54,385 nucleotides of DNA from Rhodococcus rhodnii NBRC 100604 (lineage in GTDB: Bacteria; Actinomycetota; Actinomycetes; Mycobacteriales; Mycobacteriaceae): contig NZ_BCXD01000028.1 in NCBI RefSeq assembly GCF_001894925.1, positions 1 to 54,385 on the forward strand. Direction: 5' to 3'. Within the stretch, counting starts at the first letter, position 1. Each line of letters begins with the position of its first letter. Below the pieces are notes generated by a model. That model made no database searches, was not told the DNA's origin, and saw only the letters and a list, made by a program, of their open reading frames with translations. Below are positions 20,863 through 31,710 of this stretch, piece by piece. Position numbers and translations under genes: made by a program.

Positions 20863-21438
20863 TCACGCTCCGCCGTCGTCGCGGCGATCGGTGTCGTCGG
20901 CGGTGCGCCCCGGCTCGGACGTGCCGCCGTCGCCGGGCGACTCCGTCCGTTCGGACTCGGTACGGCGGACGTCGCCGGGGAACCCGCCGGGACGCTGCGT
21001 GCTGCGGCGCATCTGATCGCGCAGCGCGCCCTGGACGGCCTGCGACAGCCACGAGTTGAGCGATACACCGTTCTGCGACGCGGCTTCTTCGGCGCGCGAC
21101 TTGAGCTGTTCCATCAGGCGCAGCGAGACGCGGCTGATCTCACCGCTCATGTTGTCGAACGCCGCCGACACGTCGACGGGATCGGTGGGGGGTGCATCGG
21201 AGGAGCGGACCTCGGCGACGATGCGGTCGCCGTCGAGCCGAACTCCGACGGAACGGTCGGGGAGTCGGTCGTCGATCTCGGAGGCGAGTTCCGTCGCGAC
21301 CGAGAGGATCGTCATTCGGGCGGCGGGCACGATCGCTTCGGCGAGTGCTGCCGCGATCTGCTGGGTGCGTTCGTCGCCGAGGGCGGCAGCGGACACGAGG
21401 TCGTTGCGGAGCCGGGCGACGTGATCGTCGATGTTCAT
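20863..21438 (-). CDS. Ribbon-helix-helix (Arc/CopG-type) DNA-binding protein
   Basis: The 191-residue protein has a predicted Arc/CopG ribbon-helix-helix near residues 100-140 (SRVSLRLMEQLKSRAEEAASQNGVSLNSWL, given here as the beta strand and two helices). An N-terminal domain of unknown fold precedes it, and a disordered acidic tail follows. The ATG at 21438 is preceded by ggag at good spacing; the GTG at 21447 is less likely. A nested palindrome array lies directly upstream, which suggests autoregulation. HicB-like antitoxins share such a motif, but no toxin gene is adjacent. Confidence 0.68.
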   Translation of the reverse strand: MNIDDHVARLRNDLVSAAALGDERTQQIAAALAEAIVPAARMTILSVATELASEIDDRLPDRSVGVRLDGDRIVAEVRSSDAPPTDPVDVSAAFDNMSGEISRVSLRLMEQLKSRAEEAASQNGVSLNSWLSQAVQGALRDQMRRSTQRPGGFPGDVRRTESERTESPGDGGTSEPGRTADDTDRRDDGGA

Positions 21439-21443
21439 GATCT

Positions 21444-21492
21444 CCACGGTACATACCGTGGCGTCATGGTGATGTCACGATGACGCCACGGT
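21444..21492. promoter_or_regulatory. Nested palindrome array, candidate RHH operator
   Basis: Three overlapping symmetric elements lie immediately upstream of the RHH gene. One has arms ccacggta/taccgtgg with a two-base centre (21444-21461). A perfect 13-bp inverted repeat has arms 21455-21467 and 21480-21492. A third, gtga-tg-tcac (21469-21478), lies between these arms. The heptamer CCACGGT occurs three times (21444, 21455 inverted, 21486). Confidence 0.7.
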
Positions 21493-21547
21493 CCGGCGGC
21501 CGGTGGCGTCACGCGAGCGCCGACGGCGCGCGACCCGGCCGCCGGGC

Positions 21548-21555
21548 TATACAGT
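21548..21555 (+). promoter_or_regulatory. -10 region of thyX
   Basis: TATACAGT holds a good -10 (TATACA or TACAGT) 28-35 bases upstream of the thyX ATG, and aagggg serves as ribosome binding site. Confidence 0.5.
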
Positions 21556-21582
21556 GGTCGGTCCAGACGAAGGGGCCTGCTC

Positions 21583-22329
21583 ATGCACGCGGTACCACTC
21601 GAGGTGCGCCTGATCGCCCGCACCGAGTTCCTCCCGCCGGACGACGTCCCGTGGTCGACCGATGCCGACGGCGGCGAGGCGCTCTCGGAGTTCGCGGGCC
21701 GCGCCTGCTACCAGAGCTGGTCCAAGCCGAACCCCCGGACGGCGTCCAACGCCGACTACCTCCGGCACCTGCTCGCCGTCGGGCACGACTCCGTCCTCGA
21801 GCACGCGAGCGCGTCCTTCTACATCACCGGCATGTCGCGATCGTGCACTCACGAACTGATCCGCCACCGGCACCTCTCCTTCTCACAGCTGTCGCAGCGA
21901 TTCGTCCGTGACGATCAGGCGGCCGTCGTCGTGCCGCCGGCGATCGCGGGCGACGCCGTGCTCGAAGCGCTCTTCGAGAAGGCCACCACCGCTGCGCACG
22001 ACGCCTACCGCGAACTGCTCGACGCGCTCGAGGAGGCACTCGGCGACGACGTCGCGCCCGCGCTACGCGGCCGGCTCACCCGGCAGGCCGCCCGCGCCGT
22101 ACTGCCGAACGCGACGGAGACCCGGGTCGTCGCGAGCGGGAACTACCGCGCGTGGCGGCATTTCGTCGCGATGCGCGCCACTCCGCACGCCGACCTCGAG
22201 ATCAGGCGGGTCGCGATCGCGGTGCTCCGGGAGCTGCAGACGCTCGCACCCAGCGTGTTCGGCGATTTCGTGATCGAGCGCGACGGGGACGGCACGGAGA
22301 CCGCGACGAGCGAGTTCGGCGACATGTGA
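21583..22329 (+). CDS. thyX: Flavin-dependent thymidylate synthase
   Basis: ThyX methylates dUMP to dTMP using methylene-tetrahydrofolate and FAD/NADPH. The 248-residue protein carries the ThyX signature [13 protein letters not shown] (residues 94-106, consensus RHRxxS) and the C-terminal [19 protein letters not shown] region. It stands upstream of dapA and RNase J as in mycobacteria. Confidence 0.97.
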   Translation: MHAVPLEVRLIARTEFLPPDDVPWSTDADGGEALSEFAGRACYQSWSKPNPRTASNADYLRHLLAVGHDSVLEHASASFYITGMSRSCTHELIRHRHLSFSQLSQRFVRDDQAAVVVPPAIAGDAVLEALFEKATTAAHDAYRELLDALEEALGDDVAPALRGRLTRQAARAVLPNATETRVVASGNYRAWRHFVAMRATPHADLEIRRVAIAVLRELQTLAPSVFGDFVIERDGDGTETATSEFGDM

Positions 22330-22346
22330 TCGAGTCGGATTCGTGA

Positions 22347-25285
<2,939 letters not shown>

Positions 25286-25292
25286 TCGGCGT

Positions 25293-25298
25293 TACCGT
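25293..25298 (+). promoter_or_regulatory. -10 element, leaderless, for DinB-like gene
   Basis: TACCGT is followed by six bases and the GTG at 25305. Confidence 0.5.
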
Positions 25299-25304
25299 CG
25301 TGCG

Positions 25305-25931
25305 GTGACCTACGCACAGGACGAACGCCACGCCCTCGTCGACACGATGAGGCAGGTGGGCCCGGAGGCGCCCACGCTCTGCGACGGATGGGACGCGCGT
25401 GATCTCGCGGCGCATCTCGTCGTGCGGGAGCGGCGTCTCGACGCCGCCCCCGGCATTCTGCTCCCGCCGTTGGCCGGGCACACCGAGCGGATCCGGCGCG
25501 AGTACGCGGAGCACTCGTGGGAGGACCTGCTGGGCGACGTGCGCAGCGGCCCGCCCGTGTGGTCGCCGTTCCGGGTGCTCGACTCCGTCGCGAACGTCGC
25601 GGAGATGTTCGTGCACCACGAGGACGTGCGGCGCGCCCAGGACGACTGGACCCGCCGCGAGCTCACGGACGAGCAGGCCGACACGTTGTGGCGGCTCGCG
25701 CGCACCGCCGGCATGCGCAGCTACCGGCGTGCCCCCGTGTCGGTGGTGCTCGCGCGCCCCGGCGGCGACACCGCGACCGTGCATCGCTCCCGGACGCCGC
25801 GCACCGTCACGCTGACCGGTGAGCCGTCGGAACTGCTGCTCCACGCGTTCGGCCGGGACCGCGTCGACCTCGACGTATCCGGCGAACCGGACGACGTCGC
25901 GGCGATCCACGCACTCGATCGGGGACTGTGA
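25305..25931 (+). CDS. DinB/mycothiol-dependent-isomerase-like metal-binding protein (TIGR03085 type)
   Basis: The 208-residue protein matches the actinobacterial TIGR03085 group of the DinB/maleylpyruvate isomerase N-terminal superfamily. Conserved features are LCDGWDARDLAAHLVVRERR, with a first metal-ligand histidine, and FVHHEDVRRAQ, with further ligands. Relatives use mycothiol as cofactor, so a thiol-dependent reaction is possible, but the substrate is unknown. It stands between RNase J and ftsK. Confidence 0.8.
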   Translation: MTYAQDERHALVDTMRQVGPEAPTLCDGWDARDLAAHLVVRERRLDAAPGILLPPLAGHTERIRREYAEHSWEDLLGDVRSGPPVWSPFRVLDSVANVAEMFVHHEDVRRAQDDWTRRELTDEQADTLWRLARTAGMRSYRRAPVSVVLARPGGDTATVHRSRTPRTVTLTGEPSELLLHAFGRDRVDLDVSGEPDDVAAIHALDRGL

Positions 25932-26005
25932 CGGGAGGGGCCCGCGAGACACTCGACACCGAGCGGGACGGGTGTTGCAGATGGTCCCGATGGTGCCGAA
26001 GCGGC

Positions 26006-26011
26006 TAACCT
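26006..26011 (+). promoter_or_regulatory. -10 element of ftsK, leaderless
   Basis: TAACCT is followed by six bases and the ATG at 26018. Confidence 0.55.
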
Positions 26012-26017
26012 GAGCCC

Positions 26018-28663
26018 ATGGCTGGTAAGACGAGCGCGCGGAACTCCAAGTCGTCGTCCCGATCCGGGACGGCGTCCGGTGCGCGCTCGTCGGCCGCCCG
26101 CGGGGGCACCGCAGGCAAGGGGTCGAGAACGACGAGGACCGTCACGACGCCGCGCAAGCCCACCGCCGCACGCACTGCCCCGGCACGCTCCCGGCCCGCG
26201 CCCAAACGCAGGTCCGGAGGCCCGGCGGCGGCGATCGGCCGCGGCGCGGGAGCCGTCTGGAACGTCGCTGCACGGGCCGTGGGCGGGACGGCGCGAGCGG
26301 TCGGCCGGGCCGGCGACATCGAGCCCGGACACCGGCGGGACGGGATCGCACTCGCGCTCGTCGCGATCGGCGTCGTGCTCGGCGGCAGTGTGTGGTTCAC
26401 GGTCGGCGGCCCGGTGGGCGAGGGGATCGAGACCGGGGTGCGCGCGGTGTTCGGAAGCGCCTCGGTGCTGCTGCCGACGCTGCTCGTCGTCGTCGCGATC
26501 GTGCTCATGCGGACCGAGGCGAAGCCCGAGATCAGGCCGCGACTCGTGCTCGGCTCGCTGCTGGTCGGGCTGCCCGTCCTGGGGCTGTGGCATCTCGCGC
26601 TCGGGCAACCGGAGGACGCCGAGGGCCGCACGACCGCAGCCGGATTCGTCGGCTACGCCGTCGCGGGCCCGCTGACACACGGCCTGACGGAGTGGATCTC
26701 GGTGCCGCTGCTGCTCATCGCGGCGGCGTTCGGCGTCCTGCTGCTGACCGGCACGACCGTCCGCGAAGTGCCCGACATGCTGCGCGCGCACTTCGGATTC
26801 GGCCGCGGGCACTACGACGAGTACGGCGACGACGGCTCGTACGACCCCACGCTCTTCGACGCCGACGGATACCCGCTGCACGAAGCGGGCCGCAGCCCGC
26901 ACGACAACTACCCGACGGACGAGTTCGTCCGGGACTCGCGCACCGAGGTCATCGGCGTGTTCGACGACGCGCCCGCCGCGGGCGACGAGCCCACGACCGC
27001 CCTCGCGCAGCCCGCCGCGCAGGAGAAGCCGGCCCAGCAGGAGAAGGCGAGGCGCACCCGGAAGAAGGCGAAGCCCGCTCCGGAACCGGCACCCGAGCCC
27101 GAGCAGCCGCCGCTGCCCGATCTCGACGCCGACAGCGCGTTCCTCACCGGCGACGACGCCGCCGGCGACTACACCCTGCCGCCCGCGTCGTTGCTCGTGG
27201 AGGGCGATCCCCCGAAGACCCGCAGCTCCGCGAACGACGCGATGATCGAGGCCATCACCGAGGTCCTCGAACAGTTCAAGATCGACGCCGCCGTCACGGG
27301 CTTCACGCGCGGCCCGACGGTGACGCGCTACGAGGTCGAACTCGGCCCCGGCGTCAAGGTCGAGAAGATCACGGCGCTCGCCCGCAACATCGCGTACGCC
27401 GTCGCCACCGACAACGTCCGGCTGCTCGCCCCGATCCCCGGCAAATCCGCCGTCGGCATCGAGGTCCCGAACTCGGACCGCGAGATGGTGCGGCTCGCCG
27501 ACGTGCTCGGCGCGTCGTCGACCCGCCGCGATCGGCATCCCCTCGTCATCGGCCTCGGCAAGGACATCGAGGGCGATTTCGTGAGCGCGAACCTCGCGAA
27601 GATGCCGCACCTGCTCGTCGCGGGTTCGACCGGCTCGGGCAAGTCGAGCTTCGTCAACTCGATGCTCGTCTCGCTGCTCACGCGCGCGACGCCGGAGCAG
27701 GTTCGCATGATCCTCATCGACCCCAAGATGGTCGAGCTGACCCCGTACGAGGGGATCCCGCACCTGATCACCCCCATCATCACGCAGCCGAAGAAGGCGG
27801 CGGCCGCGCTCGCGTGGCTGGTGGAGGAGATGGAACAGCGGTACATGGACATGCAGGCCAACCGCGTCCGCCACATCGACGACTTCAACACCAAGGTGCG
27901 CTCGGGCGAGATCACGGCGCCGCTCGGCAGCGAGCGGGTGTACCGACCGTACCCGTACATCCTTGCGATCGTCGACGAGCTCGCGGACCTCATGATGACG
28001 GCACCTCGCGACGTCGAGGACGCGATCGTCCGGATCACCCAGAAGGCGCGCGCTGCGGGAATCCATCTCGTACTCGCGACGCAGCGGCCGTCGGTCGACG
28101 TCGTCACCGGCCTGATCAAGACGAACGTGCCGTCACGGCTCGCGTTCGCGACGAGCTCGCTCACGGACTCGCGGGTCATTCTCGATCAGCCGGGTGCCGA
28201 GAAGCTGATCGGCATGGGCGACGGGCTGTTCCTGCCGATGGGCGCCGGCAAGCCGACGCGACTGCAGGGTGCGTTCATCACCGACGAGGAGATCTCGGCG
28301 GTCGTCGACTTCACGAAGAACCAGGCCGACCCCGAGTACACCGAGGGCGTCACGTCGGCGAAGGCCGGCGAGAAGAAGGACGTCGACCCGGACATCGGCG
28401 ACGACATGGACGTGTTCCTCCAGGCCGTCGAACTGGTGGTGTCGAGCCAGTTCGGATCGACCTCGATGCTGCAGCGCAAGCTGCGCGTCGGCTTCGCGAA
28501 AGCGGGCAGGCTCATGGATCTCATGGAGACACGCGAAATCGTCGGTCCGAGCGAAGGATCCAAGGCGCGCGACGTCCTCGTCAAGCCGGACGAACTCGAC
28601 GGGCTGCTGTGGTCGATCAAGGGTGGCGATCCGGCCGACGCGCCCGAGTCCGACGCTCCCTGA
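26018..28663 (+). CDS. ftsK: DNA translocase FtsK
   Basis: FtsK pumps chromosome DNA through the closing septum and activates dimer resolution. The 881-residue protein has a basic N-terminal stretch, four transmembrane helices between about residues 105 and 250, an acidic Ala/Pro/Glu linker, and a RecA-like motor with Walker A GSTGSGKS (536-543) and Walker B AIVDELADLMM. The C-terminal gamma winged helix (DVFLQAVELVVSSQFGSTSM to the end) recognizes orientation sequences. Confidence 0.97.
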   Translation: MAGKTSARNSKSSSRSGTASGARSSAARGGTAGKGSRTTRTVTTPRKPTAARTAPARSRPAPKRRSGGPAAAIGRGAGAVWNVAARAVGGTARAVGRAGDIEPGHRRDGIALALVAIGVVLGGSVWFTVGGPVGEGIETGVRAVFGSASVLLPTLLVVVAIVLMRTEAKPEIRPRLVLGSLLVGLPVLGLWHLALGQPEDAEGRTTAAGFVGYAVAGPLTHGLTEWISVPLLLIAAAFGVLLLTGTTVREVPDMLRAHFGFGRGHYDEYGDDGSYDPTLFDADGYPLHEAGRSPHDNYPTDEFVRDSRTEVIGVFDDAPAAGDEPTTALAQPAAQEKPAQQEKARRTRKKAKPAPEPAPEPEQPPLPDLDADSAFLTGDDAAGDYTLPPASLLVEGDPPKTRSSANDAMIEAITEVLEQFKIDAAVTGFTRGPTVTRYEVELGPGVKVEKITALARNIAYAVATDNVRLLAPIPGKSAVGIEVPNSDREMVRLADVLGASSTRRDRHPLVIGLGKDIEGDFVSANLAKMPHLLVAGSTGSGKSSFVNSMLVSLLTRATPEQVRMILIDPKMVELTPYEGIPHLITPIITQPKKAAAALAWLVEEMEQRYMDMQANRVRHIDDFNTKVRSGEITAPLGSERVYRPYPYILAIVDELADLMMTAPRDVEDAIVRITQKARAAGIHLVLATQRPSVDVVTGLIKTNVPSRLAFATSSLTDSRVILDQPGAEKLIGMGDGLFLPMGAGKPTRLQGAFITDEEISAVVDFTKNQADPEYTEGVTSAKAGEKKDVDPDIGDDMDVFLQAVELVVSSQFGSTSMLQRKLRVGFAKAGRLMDLMETREIVGPSEGSKARDVLVKPDELDGLLWSIKGGDPADAPESDAP

Positions 28664-28733
28664 CGGCCCGCCACTGCCCCGCACCTGGCGTTTTGCGGAA
28701 TGCTCCGCGGGTTGTGGTTGAATTGCCCGCAGT

Positions 28734-28834
28734 GGAGGGGAGTATCCCCGGTATCCGCGAGAGCTTCGTCAACACGATCGGCAACGGCGCCGATCCGGAG
28801 CGCTCGGCCCGGCACACGGGTGGGAGAGACCTCC
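28734..28834 (+). ncRNA. Candidate yybP-ykoY manganese riboswitch aptamer
   Basis: The leader of the TerC-family gene carries the hallmarks of the yybP-ykoY family. They are a P1 helix GGAGG (28734-28738) pairing with CCTCC (28830-28834), the L1 sequence GGAGTA (28739-28744), an L3-like CGTCAACACG (28767-28776), an internal helix gatcggc/gccgatc, and a terminal cccg-gcaca-cggg hairpin leading into GGGAGAGA before the P1 3' strand. In the known family these elements bind Mn2+. The downstream TerC/YkoY-type gene is the classic partner. No covariance search could be run. Confidence 0.82.
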
Positions 28835-28860
28835 GGTAACGATCTATGTTCACCGGAGGT
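28829..28860 (+). promoter_or_regulatory. Shine-Dalgarno-sequestering hairpin, expression platform
   Basis: acctccggt (28829-28837) is perfectly complementary to accggaggt (28852-28860), which is the ribosome binding site of the TerC gene. The first arm includes the P1 3' strand of the aptamer (28830-28834), so the hairpin and P1 exclude each other. Ligand binding would stabilise P1 and free the ribosome site, giving a translational ON switch. Confidence 0.78.
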
Positions 28861-28867
28861 TCTGCTC

Positions 28868-29920
28868 GTGCACGTTTCCCTGTGGGTCTGGATCATCACG
28901 ATCGCCGTGGTGCTCGGATTCTTCGTCTTCGACTTCTTCGCGCACGTGCGCACGCCGCACGCACCGTCGCTGCGCGAGTCCGGCTTCTGGTCGGCCTTCT
29001 ACATCGGCATCTCGATCATCTTCGGCTTCATCGTGCTGTGGATCTGGGGCCCGACCTTCGGCGGTGAGTTCTTCGCCGGATACGTGACCGAGAAGGCGCT
29101 GTCCGTCGACAACCTCTTCGTCTTCGTCATCATCATGGCGAGCTTCCAGGTGCCGCGCGAGTACCAGCAGAAGGTTCTGCTCATCGGCATCGTCATGGCC
29201 CTCGGTATGCGCGGCATCTTCATCGCGCTCGGCGCCGCGGCGATCGACCGCTACAGCTGGGTGTTCTACCTCTTCGGCGTGTTCCTGCTGTTCACGGCCG
29301 TCAAGCTGATTCGTGACGAGGCGAAGGACGAGGATCCCGCCGAGCAGCAGGAGAGCCGGATCATCAGGCTGGTCCGGAAGGTGCTGCCGACGACGGAGGA
29401 GTACCACGGCGATCGGCTCGTCGTGAAGATCTCCGGCAAGCGGTTCGTCACGCCGCTGTTGCTCGCGCTCGTCGCGATCGGCTTCACCGACCTGCTCTTC
29501 GCGCTCGATTCGATCCCCGCGATCTACGGCCTGACCCAGGAGCCCTACCTGGTGTTCACCGCGAACGCCTTCGCGCTGATGGGCTTGCGGCAGCTGTACT
29601 TCCTCATCGGCGGTCTGCTCGAGCGGCTCGTCTACCTGTCCTACGGCCTGTCGCTCATCCTCGCGTTCATCGGCGTCAAGCTCGTGCTGCACGCTCTGCA
29701 CGAGAACACGCTGTGGTTCCTCAACGACGGCGAACCGATCCACGGCGTTCCCGAGGTCTCCACGACCCTCTCGCTCACCGTGATCATCGGTGTCCTCGTC
29801 GTGACGACGGTCGCGAGCCTCATCAGGACGCGCGGACGTGGTGCCGGCGGCGGCGACGCCCCGAAGCTCGCCCAGCCCGAGCGCGACCCGGGCAGCGACC
29901 GGGAGTCCGCGGAGAACTGA
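28868..29920 (+). CDS. TerC/Alx family membrane protein, probable Mn2+ exporter
   Basis: The 350-residue protein has about nine transmembrane helices and the TerC-family acidic motifs EKALSVDNLFVFVIIM and DLLFALDSIPAIYG, whose aspartates likely bind metal. Members called Alx or YkoY are implicated in manganese export and are often controlled by the yybP-ykoY riboswitch, as appears to be the case here. The GTG at 28868 stands eight bases after ggagg; the in-frame extension into the leader is not coding. The C-terminal tail is polar. Confidence 0.9.
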   Translation: MHVSLWVWIITIAVVLGFFVFDFFAHVRTPHAPSLRESGFWSAFYIGISIIFGFIVLWIWGPTFGGEFFAGYVTEKALSVDNLFVFVIIMASFQVPREYQQKVLLIGIVMALGMRGIFIALGAAAIDRYSWVFYLFGVFLLFTAVKLIRDEAKDEDPAEQQESRIIRLVRKVLPTTEEYHGDRLVVKISGKRFVTPLLLALVAIGFTDLLFALDSIPAIYGLTQEPYLVFTANAFALMGLRQLYFLIGGLLERLVYLSYGLSLILAFIGVKLVLHALHENTLWFLNDGEPIHGVPEVSTTLSLTVIIGVLVVTTVASLIRTRGRGAGGGDAPKLAQPERDPGSDRESAEN

Positions 29921-29931
29921 CACCCGGCGGT

Positions 29932-29955
29932 GACTCGCGGCTGCCGCCGCGAGTC
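29932..29955. terminator. Hairpin between TerC and YciI genes
   Basis: Perfect 10-bp arms gactcgcggc and gccgcgagtc enclose a four-base loop between two convergent genes, so it may serve both. Confidence 0.7.
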
Positions 29956-29958
29956 GGC

Positions 29959-30243
29959 CTACTCGGCGAGGACGCCGAGCACGGGCGTCCATTCGGCGAG
30001 GCGCATGCTCGCGACGAGGCCCGCGGTGGCGAACGGATCGTGCTCCAGCACGGACCGCACCGCGGCCTCGTCGTCGCCGCGCAGCAGCAGGACGGCGCCG
30101 CTGCCGTCGGCGAGCGGGCCCGTGGACACGACCACACCCTCCTCGACGAGGCCCGACAGCCAGCTGCGGTGATCGGGGCGTACCCGATCGCGGTCGGCGG
30201 CCTGCTCGGGGGCGTACGAGTAGTGGACGACGAAGATCGGCAT
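29959..30243 (-). CDS. YciI-like family protein
   Basis: The 94-residue protein belongs to the YciI/YCII-related group with a ferredoxin-like fold and a putative His-Asp pair (RPDHRSWLSGL). It begins MPIFVVHYSYAPEQ. Its enzymatic role is unknown; relatives are thought to be small lyases or dehydrochlorinase-like enzymes. A ggag site precedes the ATG. Confidence 0.82.
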   Translation of the reverse strand: MPIFVVHYSYAPEQAADRDRVRPDHRSWLSGLVEEGVVVSTGPLADGSGAVLLLRGDDEAAVRSVLEHDPFATAGLVASMRLAEWTPVLGVLAE

Positions 30244-30313
30244 CGAGGGACTCCGTTCGAGTTCGGGTGACGGCGGGCTCGGTCGGCGGCCGGCGTCGTC
30301 GGAGGGGCGATCG

Positions 30314-30871
30314 TCAGAGGGTCAACAGCATGCGGGTGTTGCCGAGCGTGTTCGGCTTGACGTAGCTCAGATCGAGGAACTCGGCGACGCCGGCGTCGTA
30401 GGAGCGGCACATCTCCGCGTAGACCTCGGCGGTGACGGGCGTCCCGTCGATCTCGACGAAACCGTGCCGGGTGAAGAAGTCGACCTCGAAGGTGAGGACG
30501 AAGACGCGTGAGAGCCCCAGATCGCGGGCGACGTCCACGAGCGTCTCGACGAGCAGGTGTCCCGCGCCGCGGCCACGCACGATGGGATCGACCGCGACCG
30601 TCCTGACCTCGCCGAGATCGGCCCACAGGACGTGCAGCGCGCCGCACCCGACGACAGCGCCCTCGTGCTCCGCCACCCAGAACTCCTGCACCGCCTCGTA
30701 CAGCGTCACGAGGTTCTTCTCGAGCAGGATGCGGCCCGAATAGATGTCGACGAGCCGCTTGATGTCGGGAACGTCCGACGTGCGTGCGCGTCGCACGACG
30801 ATGCCCCGAGCCTCGGCGGGTGCAGCAGGTTCGTGCGGTGTCCGGTTCGGGTCCGAGGGGGACGGGGTCAT
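30314..30871 (-). CDS. argA: Amino-acid N-acetyltransferase (GNAT), ArgA type
   Basis: The 185-residue GNAT protein matches the short N-acetylglutamate synthase of Mycobacteriales (Rv2747), which acetylates glutamate or glutamine for arginine synthesis. It has IKRLVDIYSGRILLEKNL at the start of the domain and the acetyl-CoA loop VDPIVRGRGAGHLL. The ATG at 30871 is chosen because TAATGT lies seven bases upstream on the minus strand; an earlier start at 30913 would run through this promoter. Confidence 0.88.
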   Translation of the reverse strand: MTPSPSDPNRTPHEPAAPAEARGIVVRRARTSDVPDIKRLVDIYSGRILLEKNLVTLYEAVQEFWVAEHEGAVVGCGALHVLWADLGEVRTVAVDPIVRGRGAGHLLVETLVDVARDLGLSRVFVLTFEVDFFTRHGFVEIDGTPVTAEVYAEMCRSYDAGVAEFLDLSYVKPNTLGNTRMLLTL

Positions 30872-30878
30872 GCGGTGA

Positions 30879-30884
30879 ACATTA
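30879..30884 (-). promoter_or_regulatory. -10 element of argA, leaderless
   Basis: On the minus strand TAATGT is followed by seven bases and the ATG at 30871. It is separated by exactly 17 bases from the divergent -10 at 30902-30907. Confidence 0.6.
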
Positions 30885-30901
30885 GCCCTCCCCTCAACGG
30901 A

Positions 30902-30907
30902 TACTCT
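30902..30907 (+). promoter_or_regulatory. -10 element of the pgsA upstream ORF, leaderless
   Basis: TACTCT is followed by six bases (gggcac) and the ATG at 30914, so the transcript would begin at the start codon of the small ORF, not at pgsA. Confidence 0.6.
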
Positions 30908-30913
30908 GGGCAC

Positions 30914-30979
30914 ATGTGTGTCGACCTCCGATCCGCCCCGTGTCCGCAGGTGCGGTGTCTCGCGACGGTGACCGGATGA
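30914..30979 (+). CDS. Leaderless 21-residue upstream ORF of pgsA, cysteine-containing
   Basis: A small ORF begins at ATG 30914, directly at the predicted transcription start, and ends at TGA 30977-30979, overlapping the pgsA start codon in ATGA. The peptide begins MCVDLRSAPCPQVRC and has Cys at positions 2, 10 and 15. Leaderless cysteine-containing ORFs coupled to downstream genes are described in mycobacteria as cysteine sensors, normally before sulfur genes. Here the coupled genes are pgsA and cinA. Translation is inferred from the promoter geometry and the overlap. Confidence 0.62.
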   Translation: MCVDLRSAPCPQVRCLATVTG

Positions 30980-31710
30980 GCGGCACCCGCGACGAGCACG
31001 GCGGCCACGAGACGGCGGATCCGCGCACCGCGCAGCACGCCGTGACGTCCCGCGGCGAGCCGGTGACGCTCGATCCCGCCGAGACGCCGGTTCCGTTGCT
31101 CAACATCGCGAACGTCCTCACGATGCTGCGTATCGCGCTCGTGCCGGTCTTCCTCGCCCTCCTCTTCGCGGGGGACGGCCACGAGGGGCCGTGGCGGATG
31201 TGGGCGTTCGTGGTGTTCGCGGTCGCGGCCGTCACCGACCGGATCGACGGTCAGCTCGCGCGACGGCACGGGCTCGTGACCGACTTCGGCAAGATCGCCG
31301 ACCCGATCGCCGACAAGGCACTGATGGGTTCGGCGCTCGTCGGCCTGTCGGCGCTGGGCGACCTGCCGTGGTGGGTCACCGTCGTCATCCTCGCGCGTGA
31401 GCTCGGTATCACGGCGCTGCGCTTCGCGGTGCTCCGTCACGCCGTGATCCCGGCGGGCAGGGGCGGCAAGCTCAAGACCCTCGTGCAGACGTTCGCGATC
31501 GGCCTGTTCGTTCTGCCGCTGCCGGACGTCGCGGCCTTCCACGTGATCGCCTGGATACTCATGGGCGCCGCGGTCGTGCTCACCGTCGCGACGGGGCTCG
31601 ACTACGTCGTGCAGGCGATCCGGCTGCGTGCCGGCGTGCACCGCGTCGAGGCCGGTGACGAGCCGGAACGCTCGCGGGGCGACGCTCCGGCGTCGGATTC
31701 GCGGACGTGA
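30976..31710 (+). CDS. pgsA: CDP-alcohol phosphatidyltransferase (PgsA-type)
   Basis: The 244-residue integral membrane enzyme belongs to the CDP-alcohol phosphatidyltransferases, which make phosphatidylglycerophosphate from CDP-diacylglycerol. The signature DGxxAR(x)8G(x)3D(x)3D is complete in TDRIDGQLARRHGLVTDFG and the following IADPIADK. Five to six helices follow a 40-residue polar N-terminus. The ATG at 30976 overlaps the upstream small ORF, supporting this start. Its homologue is pgsA3 (Rv2746c), next to clgR. Confidence 0.92.
   Translation: MSGTRDEHGGHETADPRTAQHAVTSRGEPVTLDPAETPVPLLNIANVLTMLRIALVPVFLALLFAGDGHEGPWRMWAFVVFAVAAVTDRIDGQLARRHGLVTDFGKIADPIADKALMGSALVGLSALGDLPWWVTVVILARELGITALRFAVLRHAVIPAGRGGKLKTLVQTFAIGLFVLPLPDVAAFHVIAWILMGAAVVLTVATGLDYVVQAIRLRAGVHRVEAGDEPERSRGDAPASDSRT

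Noticed and set aside
20863-21438. HicAB-type toxin-antitoxin pair
   Set aside because: The RHH protein has an antitoxin-like motif, but the adjacent SRPBCC protein does not resemble a HicA or other toxin.
28846-29067. ORF starting at ATG 28846 in the TerC leader
   Set aside because: It reads through TerC in another frame and its start lies in the loop of the ribosome-site hairpin; the TerC frame has clear family motifs.
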